Source of the DNA: an uncultured bacterium | GTDB lineage: Bacteria; Cyanobacteriota; Vampirovibrionia; Gastranaerophilales; Gastranaerophilaceae | Length of the DNA stretch: 64,000 bases | Reading direction: 5' to 3' | Assembly (NCBI GenBank): GCA_958366705.1 | Contig: CATXCB010000005.1 | Span: 81,898 to 145,897, forward strand | The notes under the pieces: model-generated | The model's database searches: none | Told to the model about the DNA's origin: nothing | The model's input: only the letters and a program-made list of their open reading frames with translations | Program-made: the position numbers and the translations under genes | Shown: piece after piece, positions 1 to 9,217 of the stretch | Position numbering within the stretch: the first letter of the stretch is position 1 | Layout of the letters: the number at the start of each line of letters is the position of its first letter

Positions 1-1075
1 AAGACAATAACAGGCTCTTTTCATACTCATACACCCTGTCAAAATCACGTTCAATTAGAATTTTCGGAGTAGAAAGCTGAAATTTTATATTATATTTTTT
101 ACAAAAACGCTTAACCTTATTGATAACATCCGAAAAACTACTGTTGGCAAGGTCGCATGTAGAAACAATTTCTCCATATTCAATTGAATATACAGGATTT
201 CTTCCAATCTTTTTTATATATTTTTCAAGTTCCGCAATTTGATTTAAACCTGTTAATCTTAAATTCAAACGATACTTATCATTCAGACATAAATCTTTAG
301 GAGTTCGAACTCGTTTTATATCCCAGTCAAAACTCTGAATATTTCTGCTGAATTTAAAATCTTTCCCCTCAGCACTTACCATGTCTCCGGAAAAATGATT
401 AGTCTGATAAATACATTTTCTTACGTGCTTAAAAGGAAGTTTTTGATTTTTAAACAACTTTGGCTTATCCAAAATTTTCTCAATCAATTCAATACCTTCC
501 AAAATATCCTCAGAAGTTTGGAATTTACCTTTAATAATCACATTATCAATAGCTTTAAGCTTAATAATATCTTCCGCACACCATGGCAGATTATCAGAAT
601 CTATCGCCAGAGGTAACTTTGTAAACTGCTTAATTTTTGCAATATTTTTCAAATAAATTTCTTCAGTTATGATAATTCCGTCAATTTTATGGAAACTATT
701 CATAAAATCAATTCCGGCAAGATTATGAATATCAAAATAAGAATCTATAATAACCTTAAATGGCAGTTTAAAGACTTTTATTGCCTCAAGAACCGCATAA
801 CTGTTTATATAAATTCCATCAATCCCGGAACTCTTAAGATATTTTAGAAATTTTTTAATTTCAGGGAGTTCTTCTTCCACTATACTGTGCTTAAAATTAA
901 CAAAAATTTTACAACAGCACTGTTTTGCAATTTCTACAAACTCATTTATATATTCAAAATTCCCGTTTAAAAACTTGTTGTAATAAACATAATAATCTCG
1001 ACAACGCGTAGAGTTTGAAAATAATAAAATATCTTCTGGCTTTTTAACCGGTGCAGTAATAACAATCTCTTTCAT
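1..1075 (-). CDS. Hypothetical protein, cut by the window edge; possible U32-like barrel
   Basis: An uninterrupted reading frame of 358 codons runs from an ATG at 1075 off the left edge, so the C-terminus is missing. The protein starts MKEIVITAPVKKPEDILLF and alternates short hydrophobic strands with helices, for example VNFKHSIVEEELPEIKKFL followed by SGIDGIYINSYAVLEA. This pattern resembles the TIM-barrel half of peptidase U32 family proteins, some of which act in tRNA hydroxylation or ubiquinone synthesis. The classical U32 Cys signature is not evident in the visible part. I infer a U32-like fold only weakly; the reading frame itself is well supported. Confidence 0.55.
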   Translation of the reverse strand, partial: MKEIVITAPVKKPEDILLFSNSTRCRDYYVYYNKFLNGNFEYINEFVEIAKQCCCKIFVNFKHSIVEEELPEIKKFLKYLKSSGIDGIYINSYAVLEAIKVFKLPFKVIIDSYFDIHNLAGIDFMNSFHKIDGIIITEEIYLKNIAKIKQFTKLPLAIDSDNLPWCAEDIIKLKAIDNVIIKGKFQTSEDILEGIELIEKILDKPKLFKNQKLPFKHVRKCIYQTNHFSGDMVSAEGKDFKFSRNIQSFDWDIKRVRTPKDLCLNDKYRLNLRLTGLNQIAELEKYIKKIGRNPVYSIEYGEIVSTCDLANSSFSDVINKVKRFCKKYNIKFQLSTPKILIERDFDRVYEYEKSLLLS

Positions 1076-1243
1076 AAAAGTTATTATAACACACCTGCCA
1101 AACATCTTTGTAAATAAATGTAAAGATAAATTCTTCAAAAAAGGCAATTTTGAAAATCAAAAATACTTTATAAAAATATAAGGAATATCTAGGATATATT
1201 TTTTACAGGAACAGGATATAAAAATCAATAGGGAGGACAACGG

Positions 1244-1483
1244 ATGGGCGTTGGAGCAGAAGATTACATCGATAAGATGTTAGTACAAAAATATCAGGAA
1301 GAACGAGTTGACAACCACGATAATATGGAATCCATGGTTGATCCTAATAAAATGCTGGAAGCAATGAATGATTATGCAGCAACTTTGCGTAACATGATGG
1401 AACTACGCCAGCGATTAAATATTGCATGCTATGCCATAAATGCAAGAACTGCAAGATATCAAAAATCTTTAGGGCAGCATTAG
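1244..1483 (+). CDS. Small hypothetical protein (79 aa)
   Basis: A strong Shine-Dalgarno (GGGAGG at 1231-1236) sits 7 nt before the ATG, which supports a real gene. The product is 79 aa, charged and predicted helical, with the Met-rich stretch DYAATLRNMMELRQRLNIA near residues 43-61. It has no signal peptide, membrane segment or motif I recognise. It lies 64 bp upstream of maf on the same strand and may be co-transcribed with it. Function unknown. Confidence 0.7.
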   Translation: MGVGAEDYIDKMLVQKYQEERVDNHDNMESMVDPNKMLEAMNDYAATLRNMMELRQRLNIACYAINARTARYQKSLGQH

Positions 1484-1547
1484 AAAAGCTTTGTGTTGAA
1501 TTATCTCTATTTTTGGTAAAATAAAATAGAACATAAGGAGACACGCA

Positions 1548-2153
1548 ATGGGAAAAATTATCCTGGGCTCTTCTTCTCCCAGAAGAGCAGATATTCTAAA
1601 CAAACTAAAATTGGATTTTCAAATTATTCCGTCTTCATATGTGGAACCACATAACAAGACGGATTTCTCTTATGCTTTTGTTGAAGATTCAGCTTATAAC
1701 AAGGCTCTTTTTGTTGCACGAGAACTAAAAAATGAACCATATCTTGTTATCGGCGCCGATACAATTGTTGTTATAGATAATAAAATTCTTGAAAAGCCAA
1801 AAGATTATAATGATGCAGTTAATATGCTAAAAAAGCTTTCCGGCAGAACTCATTTTGTTGTAACTGCAGTTGCTGTTATTAATTCAGAAAACTTGAAATA
1901 TTATGTGCAGTCTACAACCACATTTGTAACTTTTGAAAACCTCACAGATAAACAAATTATCGATTATATAGAAGAATTTAAACCTTTTGATAAAGCAGGA
2001 GCTTACGGAATTCAAGAACTGCCTGCAGGATTTGTAAAATCCGTTGACGGCTCTTTAGACAATGTCATTGGACTACCATCAGAAACATTACTCCAACTAT
2101 TAAAAAATTTCGACATAACCATTGACAAAAATGCAAAATATAGAAATAATTAA
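1548..2153 (+). CDS. maf: Maf family nucleoside triphosphate pyrophosphatase
   Basis: Maf proteins hydrolyse non-canonical or modified nucleoside triphosphates to monophosphates and pyrophosphate in the cytoplasm, acting as house-cleaning enzymes. The N-terminus carries the diagnostic SSSPRR loop (residues 8-13), followed by IGADTIVV with the catalytic-region Asp at residue 71, and the length of 201 aa fits the family. The start is set by an AAGGAG ribosome site before the ATG. A prepilin gene follows after 30 bp on the same strand. Subfamily (dTTP/UTP versus m7GTP specificity) is not assigned here. Confidence 0.93.
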   Translation: MGKIILGSSSPRRADILNKLKLDFQIIPSSYVEPHNKTDFSYAFVEDSAYNKALFVARELKNEPYLVIGADTIVVIDNKILEKPKDYNDAVNMLKKLSGRTHFVVTAVAVINSENLKYYVQSTTTFVTFENLTDKQIIDYIEEFKPFDKAGAYGIQELPAGFVKSVDGSLDNVIGLPSETLLQLLKNFDITIDKNAKYRNN

Positions 2154-2183
2154 TATGGTATAAAAAATTTAAGGATTGGTTTA

Positions 2184-2936
2184 ATGAGTTTCAAAAATGC
2201 ATTCACTTTGGCGGAAGTTCTAATAACTTTAGGTTTAATAGGAATTGTAGCCGCAATGACAATACCTGTACTATTTTCAAATATAAATAATGCAAAATTC
2301 AGAAATCAATTTAAAAAATCTATTTCAACCCTAAACCAGGCAGCCTTGATGGCACAAGCTCAATATGAGTACAATTTTGCCGGCACTACAGAAAAATGCC
2401 CAACAGACAAATCTGCGGCAGCATCTCAACATCCAGATGAACACATGACATTTTGTGCAATTCTGAATGGAACTTTAACAGGCTTCACATATCAGGGACG
2501 TGTAGGCGATTTGCAAAGAATGGAAAAAGGCCAATATGTAGGAACATATACTCTAGTAAAAAAAGATACAATTAAAGATGATTATTTAAATTATCTGAGT
2601 TATTCTTTAGCTGATGGTGTCTTGGTAGCATTTGACCCTAATGCTGCAGGGTGCGAATTATCAATAGGAAACAGATTACAACAAGCACTGTTTTCCGGCC
2701 CTGTAGGCGGGAACGACTTATCCCACTGCATGGGATTTATTGATGTTAACGGGGTAACTCTGCCAAACACCGAAGTATCTTGCACAATGGGTACAAACAA
2801 AGTTGATGCCGGCTCGGGATGTATAGTAACAAATAATTCTGGCCGCTTATCAGATGTATTTCCTGTTGTATTCCATGATTCTACCGTTGAACCGGCTTCA
2901 GGAGCTGCAATGTATATACTTGATAGTACAAAATAG
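2184..2936 (+). CDS. Type IV prepilin-like protein (subfamily A)
   Basis: The N-terminus has a short leader ending in Ala, then FTLAEVLITLG with Glu at mature position 5, then a roughly 20-residue hydrophobic helix, the signature of class III (prepilin peptidase) substrates. The C-terminal domain (to 250 aa) has paired Cys residues, FIDVNG, TLPN and a terminal block near FHDSTVEPAS. The same layout is seen in the proteins encoded at 8435 and 53604, so the three are paralogues. The -1 residue is Ala rather than the usual Gly. A TATAAA sequence near 2159 could give it its own promoter, but co-transcription with maf is as likely. Confidence 0.9.
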   Translation: MSFKNAFTLAEVLITLGLIGIVAAMTIPVLFSNINNAKFRNQFKKSISTLNQAALMAQAQYEYNFAGTTEKCPTDKSAAASQHPDEHMTFCAILNGTLTGFTYQGRVGDLQRMEKGQYVGTYTLVKKDTIKDDYLNYLSYSLADGVLVAFDPNAAGCELSIGNRLQQALFSGPVGGNDLSHCMGFIDVNGVTLPNTEVSCTMGTNKVDAGSGCIVTNNSGRLSDVFPVVFHDSTVEPASGAAMYILDSTK

Positions 2937-3330
2937 ATTCCGAAACGAGTTCGGAATGGCGGGAGGGTAGTCGCTCTGAACTGATGAAGTGAGCCCCTGA
3001 ACTCGTTTCAGGGGCTCAAAGAAAAAATTTCGGAATGACGACTTCAATTACATTAGGATACAATTATCGCTATATACATTACATCGTCATTGCGAGGAGC
3101 TAGCCGCGGCAATCCAGTATTTATAGATAAAAGTGCAAATAACTTCTCTTATTGTCATTCTGAGAGAGCGTGCGACCGAAGAAGCTTTTATTACTGTTCT
3201 GTTTATTAGATACTTCGGCTATGCCTCAGTATGACAGTTGGTTTGAATTTTGGTATAAAGACGTCATTCTGAGCGTAAGCGAAGAATCTATTTCAGCTAC
3301 TCCTGCTATTCCTCAGTATGAAGAAAAATA
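2937..3330. repeat. Cluster of dispersed intergenic repeats
   Basis: No gene is visible here. The stretch is a mosaic of short imperfect palindromic units that recur elsewhere in the window. These include the TTCCGAAAC/GTTCGGAA unit (near 2939), the CCTGAAC/GTTTCAGG unit (near 2993), a TCATTGCGAGG unit with GCCGCGGCAATCC (3085-3116), and TCATTCTGAG units ending in GAAGAATCT (near 3155 and 3264). The block 3031-3120 closely matches 9408-9497 in order and sequence, so composites have spread as units. Confidence 0.85.
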
Positions 3331-3362
3331 AAGAAGGGATGGTTTTTAAACCATCCCTTCTT
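3319..3362 (-). terminator. Rho-independent terminator overlapping the 3' end of the response regulator gene
   Basis: A 15-bp inverted repeat (arms 3331-3345 and 3348-3362) encodes the last codons and stop of the response regulator, and on the minus strand is followed by TTTATTTTT. The stop codon lies in the loop. Confidence 0.8.
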
Positions 3363-4020
3363 TTACAGCTTTTACTGCAGCTTGCACCCGGTCATTTACA
3401 CACATTTTTTGCAAAATAGAACAAACATGAGCTTTTGCTGTATGCACACTGACAATCAATTCTTTTGCAATCTCTGTATTACTTTTACCTGCAACAAGAT
3501 GTTTTAAAACTTCAAATTCACGCTCAGTCAAAGGAATCCTTGCTTGATCAGAAAGCTTATGCCCAAGTAACCCTACATTATCAACTTTTGGAAAAGCTTT
3601 TAATGCAAGCTTTGCAACAACTGAATCAATCCAACAAACACCTTGATAAACATCCCTTATAACATCAGCCAGCTTTGCTGGATCAATATCTTTCAAACAA
3701 TAAGCATTTGCCCCGGAACTTAAAGCTGCAACAACTTCCTCTTCTCTGTCATGAGATGTTAAAGCTACAATTTTAATATCACTAGACATTTCTCTAATTT
3801 TAACCATTGCCTCAATACCATTCATTGTCGGCAAGCCTAAATCCATTAATACGACATCAGGGTTAAATTTTTCAATTTGTTTTAAACCATCAATAGCATC
3901 TTCAGATTCTGCAACGACTTCCATATCCGGATTCGCGTTTAATGCACATCTTAGCCCCACTCGAGTTAATTTAAAATCCTCTACAATTACAATTGAAATT
4001 TGTTTTTGCTTTGTTTCCAT
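3346..4020 (-). CDS. NarL/FixJ-type response regulator
   Basis: This two-component output protein (224 aa) has an N-terminal receiver domain with the phospho-acceptor Asp60 in VVLMD, the conserved Thr-Ser near residue 88 and Lys110. A LuxR-type helix-turn-helix follows at about 164-215 (LTEREFEVLKHLVAGKSN). It probably binds DNA and activates or represses genes after phosphorylation. I start it at the ATG at 4020, preceded by GGAG 8 nt upstream; an upstream in-frame ATG at 4065 lacks a ribosome site. No histidine kinase is nearby, so it is an orphan here. It is divergent from the GH13-like gene at 4181. Confidence 0.92.
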   Translation of the reverse strand: METKQKQISIVIVEDFKLTRVGLRCALNANPDMEVVAESEDAIDGLKQIEKFNPDVVLMDLGLPTMNGIEAMVKIREMSSDIKIVALTSHDREEEVVAALSSGANAYCLKDIDPAKLADVIRDVYQGVCWIDSVVAKLALKAFPKVDNVGLLGHKLSDQARIPLTEREFEVLKHLVAGKSNTEIAKELIVSVHTAKAHVCSILQKMCVNDRVQAAVKAVKEGMV

Positions 4021-4127
4021 GTTTTTTTCTCCATAAACTCTAATAATAAAAATCCCCTGATTCATTATCTTTAACTGTATAGCTTAAACATTTTTATTCT
4101 ATTAGCTGACTAGGTAATATTCTCATG

Positions 4128-4158
4128 TTGCAATATAAAAATTTTCTTATGGTATAAT
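4128..4158 (+). promoter_or_regulatory. Probable promoter of the GH13-like gene
   Basis: TATAAT at 4153-4158 with an extended TGG element just before it, and TTGCAA at 4128-4133 (19-bp spacer). The extended -10 would compensate for the long spacer. The transcript would carry the GGGAG ribosome site ahead of the ATG at 4181. Confidence 0.5.
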
Positions 4159-4180
4159 TTTTGATTATAGGGAGATATTT

Positions 4181-6472
4181 ATGTTAGATTTTTTATTTGC
4201 AAAGAGAGAGCAGGAAACTGCAAAAGATGTAGAGCTTAATAGAATTTATGAAAAGCTAAAAGAAGCATATCCGTTCGACAATATTCCTGAAATCCGAAAG
4301 AAATATCTGTCAATGCATATTCAAAAATACGGATACCTCACATATTCATTCCAAAAGGCACAAGATGAACTTACAAAAGAAGAAACCTTATTTGCGCTTG
4401 AAGAAAAATGGAAACAAAACAATATATTTTCAAATGATAAATTTACATTTAAAAATAATCAAATAAGTGTACTTGCAAGACACCAAGAAAAAAATTCTGA
4501 CTGGTTTAAAAAAGAAGGTCACAATATTAAATTGATTAATCTTGCGGCACTTGGAAACGGAAACAAATCGGAAACTCCCGGCAAATTTTTTGATTGGCTT
4601 AAACAATTACTAATTTTACCAACAGGTAATATTGCTAATAAAATCTATAATACAACAATATATCTTATCCCGTTCCACCCGAGAGAATTTGGATGTGCAT
4701 ATCTTCCAAAAAGCAGTGAAGTAAGTGAAAAACTAAAAGATGCCGAAATTGAAAACATTACTGGTTTGAATGCAAAACAACAGCTGCAAACATTTATACA
4801 AATGGCTCAGCTTGCAGGACACCCTGTAATCTATGACATACTTCCTCAAACAGGAAGATTTTCAAAATTTGTACTGGCAAACCCGCAAGTTGCCAGATGG
4901 TATGATATTACAGAACTACAGAAACAATTATTAACAAAAGTAGATGAAGTTGCAGAATTTTTATCAAAAGACCATGATAAAGACGATATTCAAATAGCAA
5001 AAGATGTATATATTCAACGTCTTCAAGGTAACTCCGGAGACTTGAGTCCTGCATTTCAAGAATTATATAACAATTTCGAAGGCATAATGATTGAACATAA
5101 AAAAGCTTTTTCTAACGCTATGCTTGAAAGAACTTACCAACAAAAAATCCACAAAAGAGTAAAAGAACTTGTTGCAAAAATTCACGAATTTAAAAATGAT
5201 AAAAAAGTATTAGAAGAAAAAGATATAACAAAACAAGTGGAAACCATCCAGCTTCTAATAAATGAAGGATTGTGGCCGGCACCTGGCGGAGCATGGTGTT
5301 CAGCTGGAGTTCCGGTGTACGACGGGATGAGTGAATGCGGAGGATACCCGACATTTAAACATTTTGATTTCAAAGGAGATGACGTCACAGCATTTGCAAA
5401 CCTTGATTGTCAAACTCCATACTATTTTGTAAATCTGGAAAACGGCAAATTTAATGAAGATGTAATAGATTTGTTTATTAATAGTATGAAAAAATTGCAA
5501 AAAGACTATAACTTTGACGGATTCAGAGTAGACCATATTGACCACATTGTAGATGAAGTTTCTGAACAAAACGGCAGACCAATTAGTTATAGAGCCCCTA
5601 GATATGTACTAAACAAACTCAATACTGCAATGAAGAAAAAAATTCCTTACTTTGGAACTCTTGCAGAATACATGCTCTGGGATAATTACTACAAAGAATA
5701 CCATCAGGATATGAAATTTGATATACTGTGGGGAAATGATATTATTTGTCAGTTCGATAAAACTCCTGAAAAAATCATGGAAGATAACCAGTACCTCTCA
5801 AACTATAATACTAAATTTAAAAAGGGAAATATGTTATCAATCCTAAAAACATACAATAATCAGGATGGAGAATTTCATTGTATAGACCAGTATCCGGCTC
5901 AGCTAGGCGAAAACGGAGCTCTATACAAATGGGCAAAATATAAACTTTTACCTGGCGGAAAATATGCCCAAAGACCAATGATGTATGTTGACGGAGATGA
6001 AAGTTTCACCTGCGGAGGTGTGGAATACACTATTGGCGAAGAAGTAGCCATGAAACGTTCAAATAACGAAAACTTCTATACAAAATTTGACGCACTCGAC
6101 CGATTTGTAAAAAACAATAGTATCATTACAGGCGGAGAAGCACAGATTATAGTTGAAGACGAAGACGGATACAGCGCATGGTTAATAACAAGAGAACCAT
6201 CAAGAAAAGCATATTTAGTGGTATCTAACCATAAATATCCGACAGAAAAAGTTACCAAAACAGCTATAACTGGAGAATCCTATAAAGAAATTATAGAAGG
6301 TTATGCGATATTTGACAAACAAATACACATTCCGAGTGATTATAACCTAAAATACGAATACGTAATAAATGAAAAGGATTATGAAGCTCAAGAAATAGAA
6401 AATACAGAAAGCATACATTTTGAAAAACTTGAGCCTGGAGAGTTCAAAATATTTGAACTGGAACGCGGTTAA
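4181..6472 (+). CDS. GH13-like (alpha-amylase superfamily) glucan enzyme
   Basis: The 763-aa protein has no signal peptide, so it is likely cytoplasmic and acts on alpha-glucans such as glycogen or maltodextrin. Its core contains GFRVDHID with the expected nucleophile Asp451, and GTLAEYML with the candidate acid/base Glu496. The segment YDILPQTGRFSKFVLANP (about 218-235) fits a substrate-side barrel region. A long helical insertion (about 240-360) precedes the catalytic motifs. The third catalytic Asp is not obvious, and the 100-residue N-terminal region is not recognised. The exact reaction (hydrolase, transferase or phosphorylase-like) is not assigned. Ribosome site GGGAG is present. Confidence 0.75.
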   Translation: MLDFLFAKREQETAKDVELNRIYEKLKEAYPFDNIPEIRKKYLSMHIQKYGYLTYSFQKAQDELTKEETLFALEEKWKQNNIFSNDKFTFKNNQISVLARHQEKNSDWFKKEGHNIKLINLAALGNGNKSETPGKFFDWLKQLLILPTGNIANKIYNTTIYLIPFHPREFGCAYLPKSSEVSEKLKDAEIENITGLNAKQQLQTFIQMAQLAGHPVIYDILPQTGRFSKFVLANPQVARWYDITELQKQLLTKVDEVAEFLSKDHDKDDIQIAKDVYIQRLQGNSGDLSPAFQELYNNFEGIMIEHKKAFSNAMLERTYQQKIHKRVKELVAKIHEFKNDKKVLEEKDITKQVETIQLLINEGLWPAPGGAWCSAGVPVYDGMSECGGYPTFKHFDFKGDDVTAFANLDCQTPYYFVNLENGKFNEDVIDLFINSMKKLQKDYNFDGFRVDHIDHIVDEVSEQNGRPISYRAPRYVLNKLNTAMKKKIPYFGTLAEYMLWDNYYKEYHQDMKFDILWGNDIICQFDKTPEKIMEDNQYLSNYNTKFKKGNMLSILKTYNNQDGEFHCIDQYPAQLGENGALYKWAKYKLLPGGKYAQRPMMYVDGDESFTCGGVEYTIGEEVAMKRSNNENFYTKFDALDRFVKNNSIITGGEAQIIVEDEDGYSAWLITREPSRKAYLVVSNHKYPTEKVTKTAITGESYKEIIEGYAIFDKQIHIPSDYNLKYEYVINEKDYEAQEIENTESIHFEKLEPGEFKIFELERG

Positions 6473-6495
6473 CCCAAAAGTTTAATAGACATACA

Positions 6496-6524
6496 CGAGA
6501 CTCTGAAATAAATTCAGAGTCTCG
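6496..6524. terminator. Strong hairpin, probable terminator after the GH13-like gene
   Basis: Perfect 12-bp stem (CGAGACTCTGAA with its complement) and 5-nt loop 24 bp after the stop codon. No T-run follows, so it may act as an RNA 3'-end stabiliser or a weak terminator. Confidence 0.5.
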
Positions 6525-6532
6525 GAGTAAAC

Positions 6533-6665
6533 TAGATTCCGAACCAAGTTCGGAATGACGGAAGGGGAGTCCCTCTGAACGGATAAAGTGTCATCCTGAA
6601 TTGACTAGAAAATTAGTTGAGTATACGAAACGTAATTTTCTGTTCCTACTCGGTATTTCAGGATC
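6533..6665. repeat. Dispersed intergenic repeats
   Basis: Contains the TTCCGAACC/GTTCGGAA unit and, at 6599-6665, a unit with ACTAGAAAATTAGTTGAG and CGTAATTTTCTGTTCCTACT. The latter recurs almost identically at 16766-16836 and in shortened form near 60115. Confidence 0.8.
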
Positions 6666-6700
6666 TAACCAAAAAATCACTATCACATTTTAATATAATA

Positions 6701-6729
6701 TTGCGCGAAAACACAACAAGCGATATAAT
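6701..6729 (+). promoter_or_regulatory. Promoter of the GNAT gene, predicting a leaderless mRNA
   Basis: TTGCGC (6701-6706), 17-bp spacer, TATAAT (6724-6729). The ATG at 6736 begins 7 nt after the -10 box, where transcription itself should start, and no Shine-Dalgarno is present. Confidence 0.65.
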
Positions 6730-6735
6730 ATCAAT

Positions 6736-7710
6736 ATGAGAATAAGAAGATTAACATATTTTGACTATCCAAAATTAAAACGTCTTATTTCGTATCTTTG
6801 CACAGATGAAAATGACAGACTGGCAAAATCACTGATGGAAGAACCCGTTGGATACATTAATGCGCTAATGCCGCTGTCACTAAAATTTAAATCCGAATCA
6901 TTTATTCTCATTGATAATAATGAAATTCTGGGACTTATTACAACTGCCAGCACCCCTGGGAACCCTTATAAAATAAATATTACACGTCTTATATTTAAAG
7001 AAAACCTTTATGATATAGGACAAAAACTTGTAGAATTTGTAATTCAAAAACTGGGTGGAAAAGGTGCAACATCATTTACCGTAACAATAGATGAATGCCA
7101 CGATGAGCTTTTTAATTTATTCATCAATGGCTGCGGATTTAGACAATGTGCATCAGAAACCCTGTGGAAAATAGAAAAACCAACACCTGAAAAATCACCT
7201 TTACACTGGAGATATGCTCAAAATTCAGATGCAAAAGAAATTGAAAATCTTTATAATTCCGAATTGTTTAATATGTATAAACCATCTTTACTTCGAGATA
7301 AAAAAGAATTTCAAGAGCCATTTTTTAAAGGTTTCGTCGATTACTATAAAACAAGAATTATTCTTGAAGAAAGCAGTAAAATACTGGGATATTTATCAAT
7401 CACAACTCGGGATAATCTGAATTATATTCTTGATATAACTACCAATAGCGGTTATGAATTTGACTATAATGAAGTTATCAATCTCTTATTATGCGAAATT
7501 GCGAGAAAGAAAAAAGCATTTTATCCGCTAATAAAACAAAAAAAATACACTAAAAATTCTGAAAAATTTGAAAATTACTTAAAATCAAAGGATTACTACC
7601 CTATACAAACCCAGCAAATACTGGTAAAAGACTACTATAAACCGGTAAAAGAGGAATCACAAGACTGGAAAGTATTTATCCTTGGAGAAAATCAGATTAC
7701 AACAAATTAA
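6736..7710 (+). CDS. GNAT-family acetyltransferase-like protein
   Basis: The 324-aa product opens with MRIRRLTYFDYPKLKRLI, a typical first strand and helix of a GNAT acyl-CoA transferase. It continues with SFILIDNNEILGLITTAS, which matches the central beta strands. A second related half appears from about residue 157 (HWRYAQNSDAKEIENLYN), suggesting two tandem GNAT domains. Substrate is unknown. There is no ribosome site; the start codon sits 6 nt after a TATAAT box, so translation is probably leaderless. It stands alone between two repeat clusters. Confidence 0.72.
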   Translation: MRIRRLTYFDYPKLKRLISYLCTDENDRLAKSLMEEPVGYINALMPLSLKFKSESFILIDNNEILGLITTASTPGNPYKINITRLIFKENLYDIGQKLVEFVIQKLGGKGATSFTVTIDECHDELFNLFINGCGFRQCASETLWKIEKPTPEKSPLHWRYAQNSDAKEIENLYNSELFNMYKPSLLRDKKEFQEPFFKGFVDYYKTRIILEESSKILGYLSITTRDNLNYILDITTNSGYEFDYNEVINLLLCEIARKKKAFYPLIKQKKYTKNSEKFENYLKSKDYYPIQTQQILVKDYYKPVKEESQDWKVFILGENQITTN

Positions 7711-7744
7711 TAAAAGAGAGTAACAACGAGTTAGAACTGATAAA

Positions 7745-8010
7745 CAATTATAACCATACGTGATTGCCGCGTCGGCAAAGCCTCTTCGCAATGATGCAAT
7801 AACATTCTTATCATTAGTCACCCTAAACTGACGAGTTGTCACCCTGAACTTGGTTCAGGATCTCTTGTAACTGTCATTCTGAGCGTATGCGAAGAATCTA
7901 TTTTGATACTTCGGCTATGCCTCAGTATGACTCTATATCTTACTTTAGGTAAGTATATCACCATGAATTTGTTTCAGAATCTAAAAGGAACAAATTCGGA
8001 ATGAGTTAGG
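7745..8010. repeat. Dispersed intergenic repeats
   Basis: No gene seen. Contains an inverted copy of the GATTGCCGCG...CGCAATGA unit (7752-7795), the CACCCTGAACTTGGTTCAGG unit (7838-7859) and a CATTCTGAG...GAAGAATCT unit with the ACTTCGGCTATGCCTCAGTA tail (7873-7929). The remaining 8011-8340 is unique sequence without an ORF. Confidence 0.8.
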
Positions 8011-8267
8011 AAAATTTGCCCAAAATATTACAAAACCGTTACATTGTTGCCATATCTAAAGATTTATTTACATTATGTAACAATCTTCAAAAATCAATAA
8101 TATCAGGAAAAAATCAACTTTTTGACGAATAAAATAACCCAAAAGTATTAATTTTATTAGATTAATGTTATTTAACTAGTCCATTTGGGTTTAATAAACT
8201 TGTAGCTAAAACTTGAGGATTAGACATCAAAAATGAATAGAACAATCAATACTGGATAATAAATTTA

Positions 8268-8359
8268 GTCCGTCAACCCCATACATGCAGCCCCGAATGC
8301 ATATTAACGCGACCAAACCGCGAGAAGAAATCGAAAAATCATTCAAATGGTTGACAGAC
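8268..8359. promoter_or_regulatory. Inverted 11-bp sites upstream of the major pilin gene, possible operator
   Basis: GTCCGTCAACC (8268-8278) recurs inverted with one mismatch as GGTTGACAGAC (8349-8359). The right copy covers the -35 box TTGACA. Two smaller dyads, ATGCA/TGCAT and CGCG/CGCG, lie between them. This could be a looped operator or part of a structured RNA. Confidence 0.35.
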
Positions 8360-8379
8360 TTTAAAAAAAATAGTAATAT
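8351..8379 (+). promoter_or_regulatory. Promoter of the probable major pilin gene
   Basis: Perfect TTGACA (8351-8356), 17-bp spacer, TAATAT (8374-8379), about 48 bp before the ATG with an AAAGGTG ribosome site in between. It is among the strongest promoters in the window. Confidence 0.8.
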
Positions 8380-8434
8380 AATCGTTATGTAAAGCGTATG
8401 TTATAGTTTTATTTAAAAGAAAGGTGAAAAGATT

Positions 8435-9187
8435 ATGACAAAAAGATTCGGTTTTACTTTGGCAGAAGTATTAATCACATTAGGTATCATTGGTGTAGTA
8501 GCTGCTATGACTATCCCAACATTGATTTCTAACACTAACGGTGCAAAATTCCGTTCTCAATTCAAAAAAACATTATCAACATTGAACCAGGCTGGTTTGA
8601 TGTCACAAGCACAATATGACTTCGACTATGCAGGTACTACTGTAGCTTGCCAAGCAGATCAAGCTGCAGGTGCTGCAGAACACCCTGATTCAGTAATGTC
8701 ATTCTGTGCAATCTTAAACGGAACTCTAACAGGTCAAACTTACCAAGGGGTTGTAACTAATATTAAACGTAATAACAATGGTACTCAAGTAGATTACGCT
8801 ATCGTAAGACCAAATAATTATCCTGGTGTAATTCCTGCAGATGCTGAGGGTAAATATCTTGCTTACACATTGGCTGATGGTTCTATTGTTGCATTTAACC
8901 CTGCAGCTCAAGGTTGCGAATTACCTATCGGTACTCAATTGAACGATACAGCATTAACTGGTATTTTAAAAGATTGTAAAGGGTTCATTGATGTAAACGG
9001 TGCAACATTACCTAACAGAGAAGTTACTTGTACTACTGGTAACAAAGCAACAGAAGCCGTACAAACTCCTTGTGCAGTTAAAAATGATGCTAACCACATG
9101 ACAGATATCTTCCCAATCGTGTTCCACGATGCAACTGTTGAACCGGCATCTGACGCTGCTAAATATGTATTAACAACTTCTAAATAG
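8435..9187 (+). CDS. Type IV prepilin-like protein, probable highly expressed pilin
   Basis: A 250-aa prepilin with a 7-residue leader (MTKRFGF, cleavage expected after Gly6) followed by FTLAEVLITLGIIGVVAAM and a hydrophobic helix. The C-terminal domain, with FCAILNGTLTG, FIDVNG, TLPN and FHDATVEPAS, matches the proteins at 2184 and 53604. Unlike its neighbours it uses mainly GGT, GCT, TTC and AAC codons and has its own strong promoter and terminator, consistent with high expression. I infer that it is a major pilin subunit; assembly genes are not in the window. Confidence 0.92.
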   Translation: MTKRFGFTLAEVLITLGIIGVVAAMTIPTLISNTNGAKFRSQFKKTLSTLNQAGLMSQAQYDFDYAGTTVACQADQAAGAAEHPDSVMSFCAILNGTLTGQTYQGVVTNIKRNNNGTQVDYAIVRPNNYPGVIPADAEGKYLAYTLADGSIVAFNPAAQGCELPIGTQLNDTALTGILKDCKGFIDVNGATLPNREVTCTTGNKATEAVQTPCAVKNDANHMTDIFPIVFHDATVEPASDAAKYVLTTSK

Positions 9188-9217
9188 TTAGTTGCTAATA
9201 AAAGTTTAACAACTTTT

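Noticed and set aside
395..616. 73-aa frame on the plus strand
   Set aside because: Antisense to a continuous minus-strand coding frame from 1075; no ribosome site and a composition typical of a shadow frame.
2937..3330. CRISPR-like array
   Set aside because: Units are of mixed types and order, with no constant repeat and spacer length and no cas genes.
5182..5569. Overlapping minus-strand frames within the GH13-like gene
   Set aside because: Shadows of the glucan enzyme frame; no ribosome sites or recognisable motifs.
8268..8359. Riboswitch upstream of the pilin gene
   Set aside because: The dyads lie upstream of, or over, the -35 box and so would not be in the pilin mRNA; kept only as possible operator sites.
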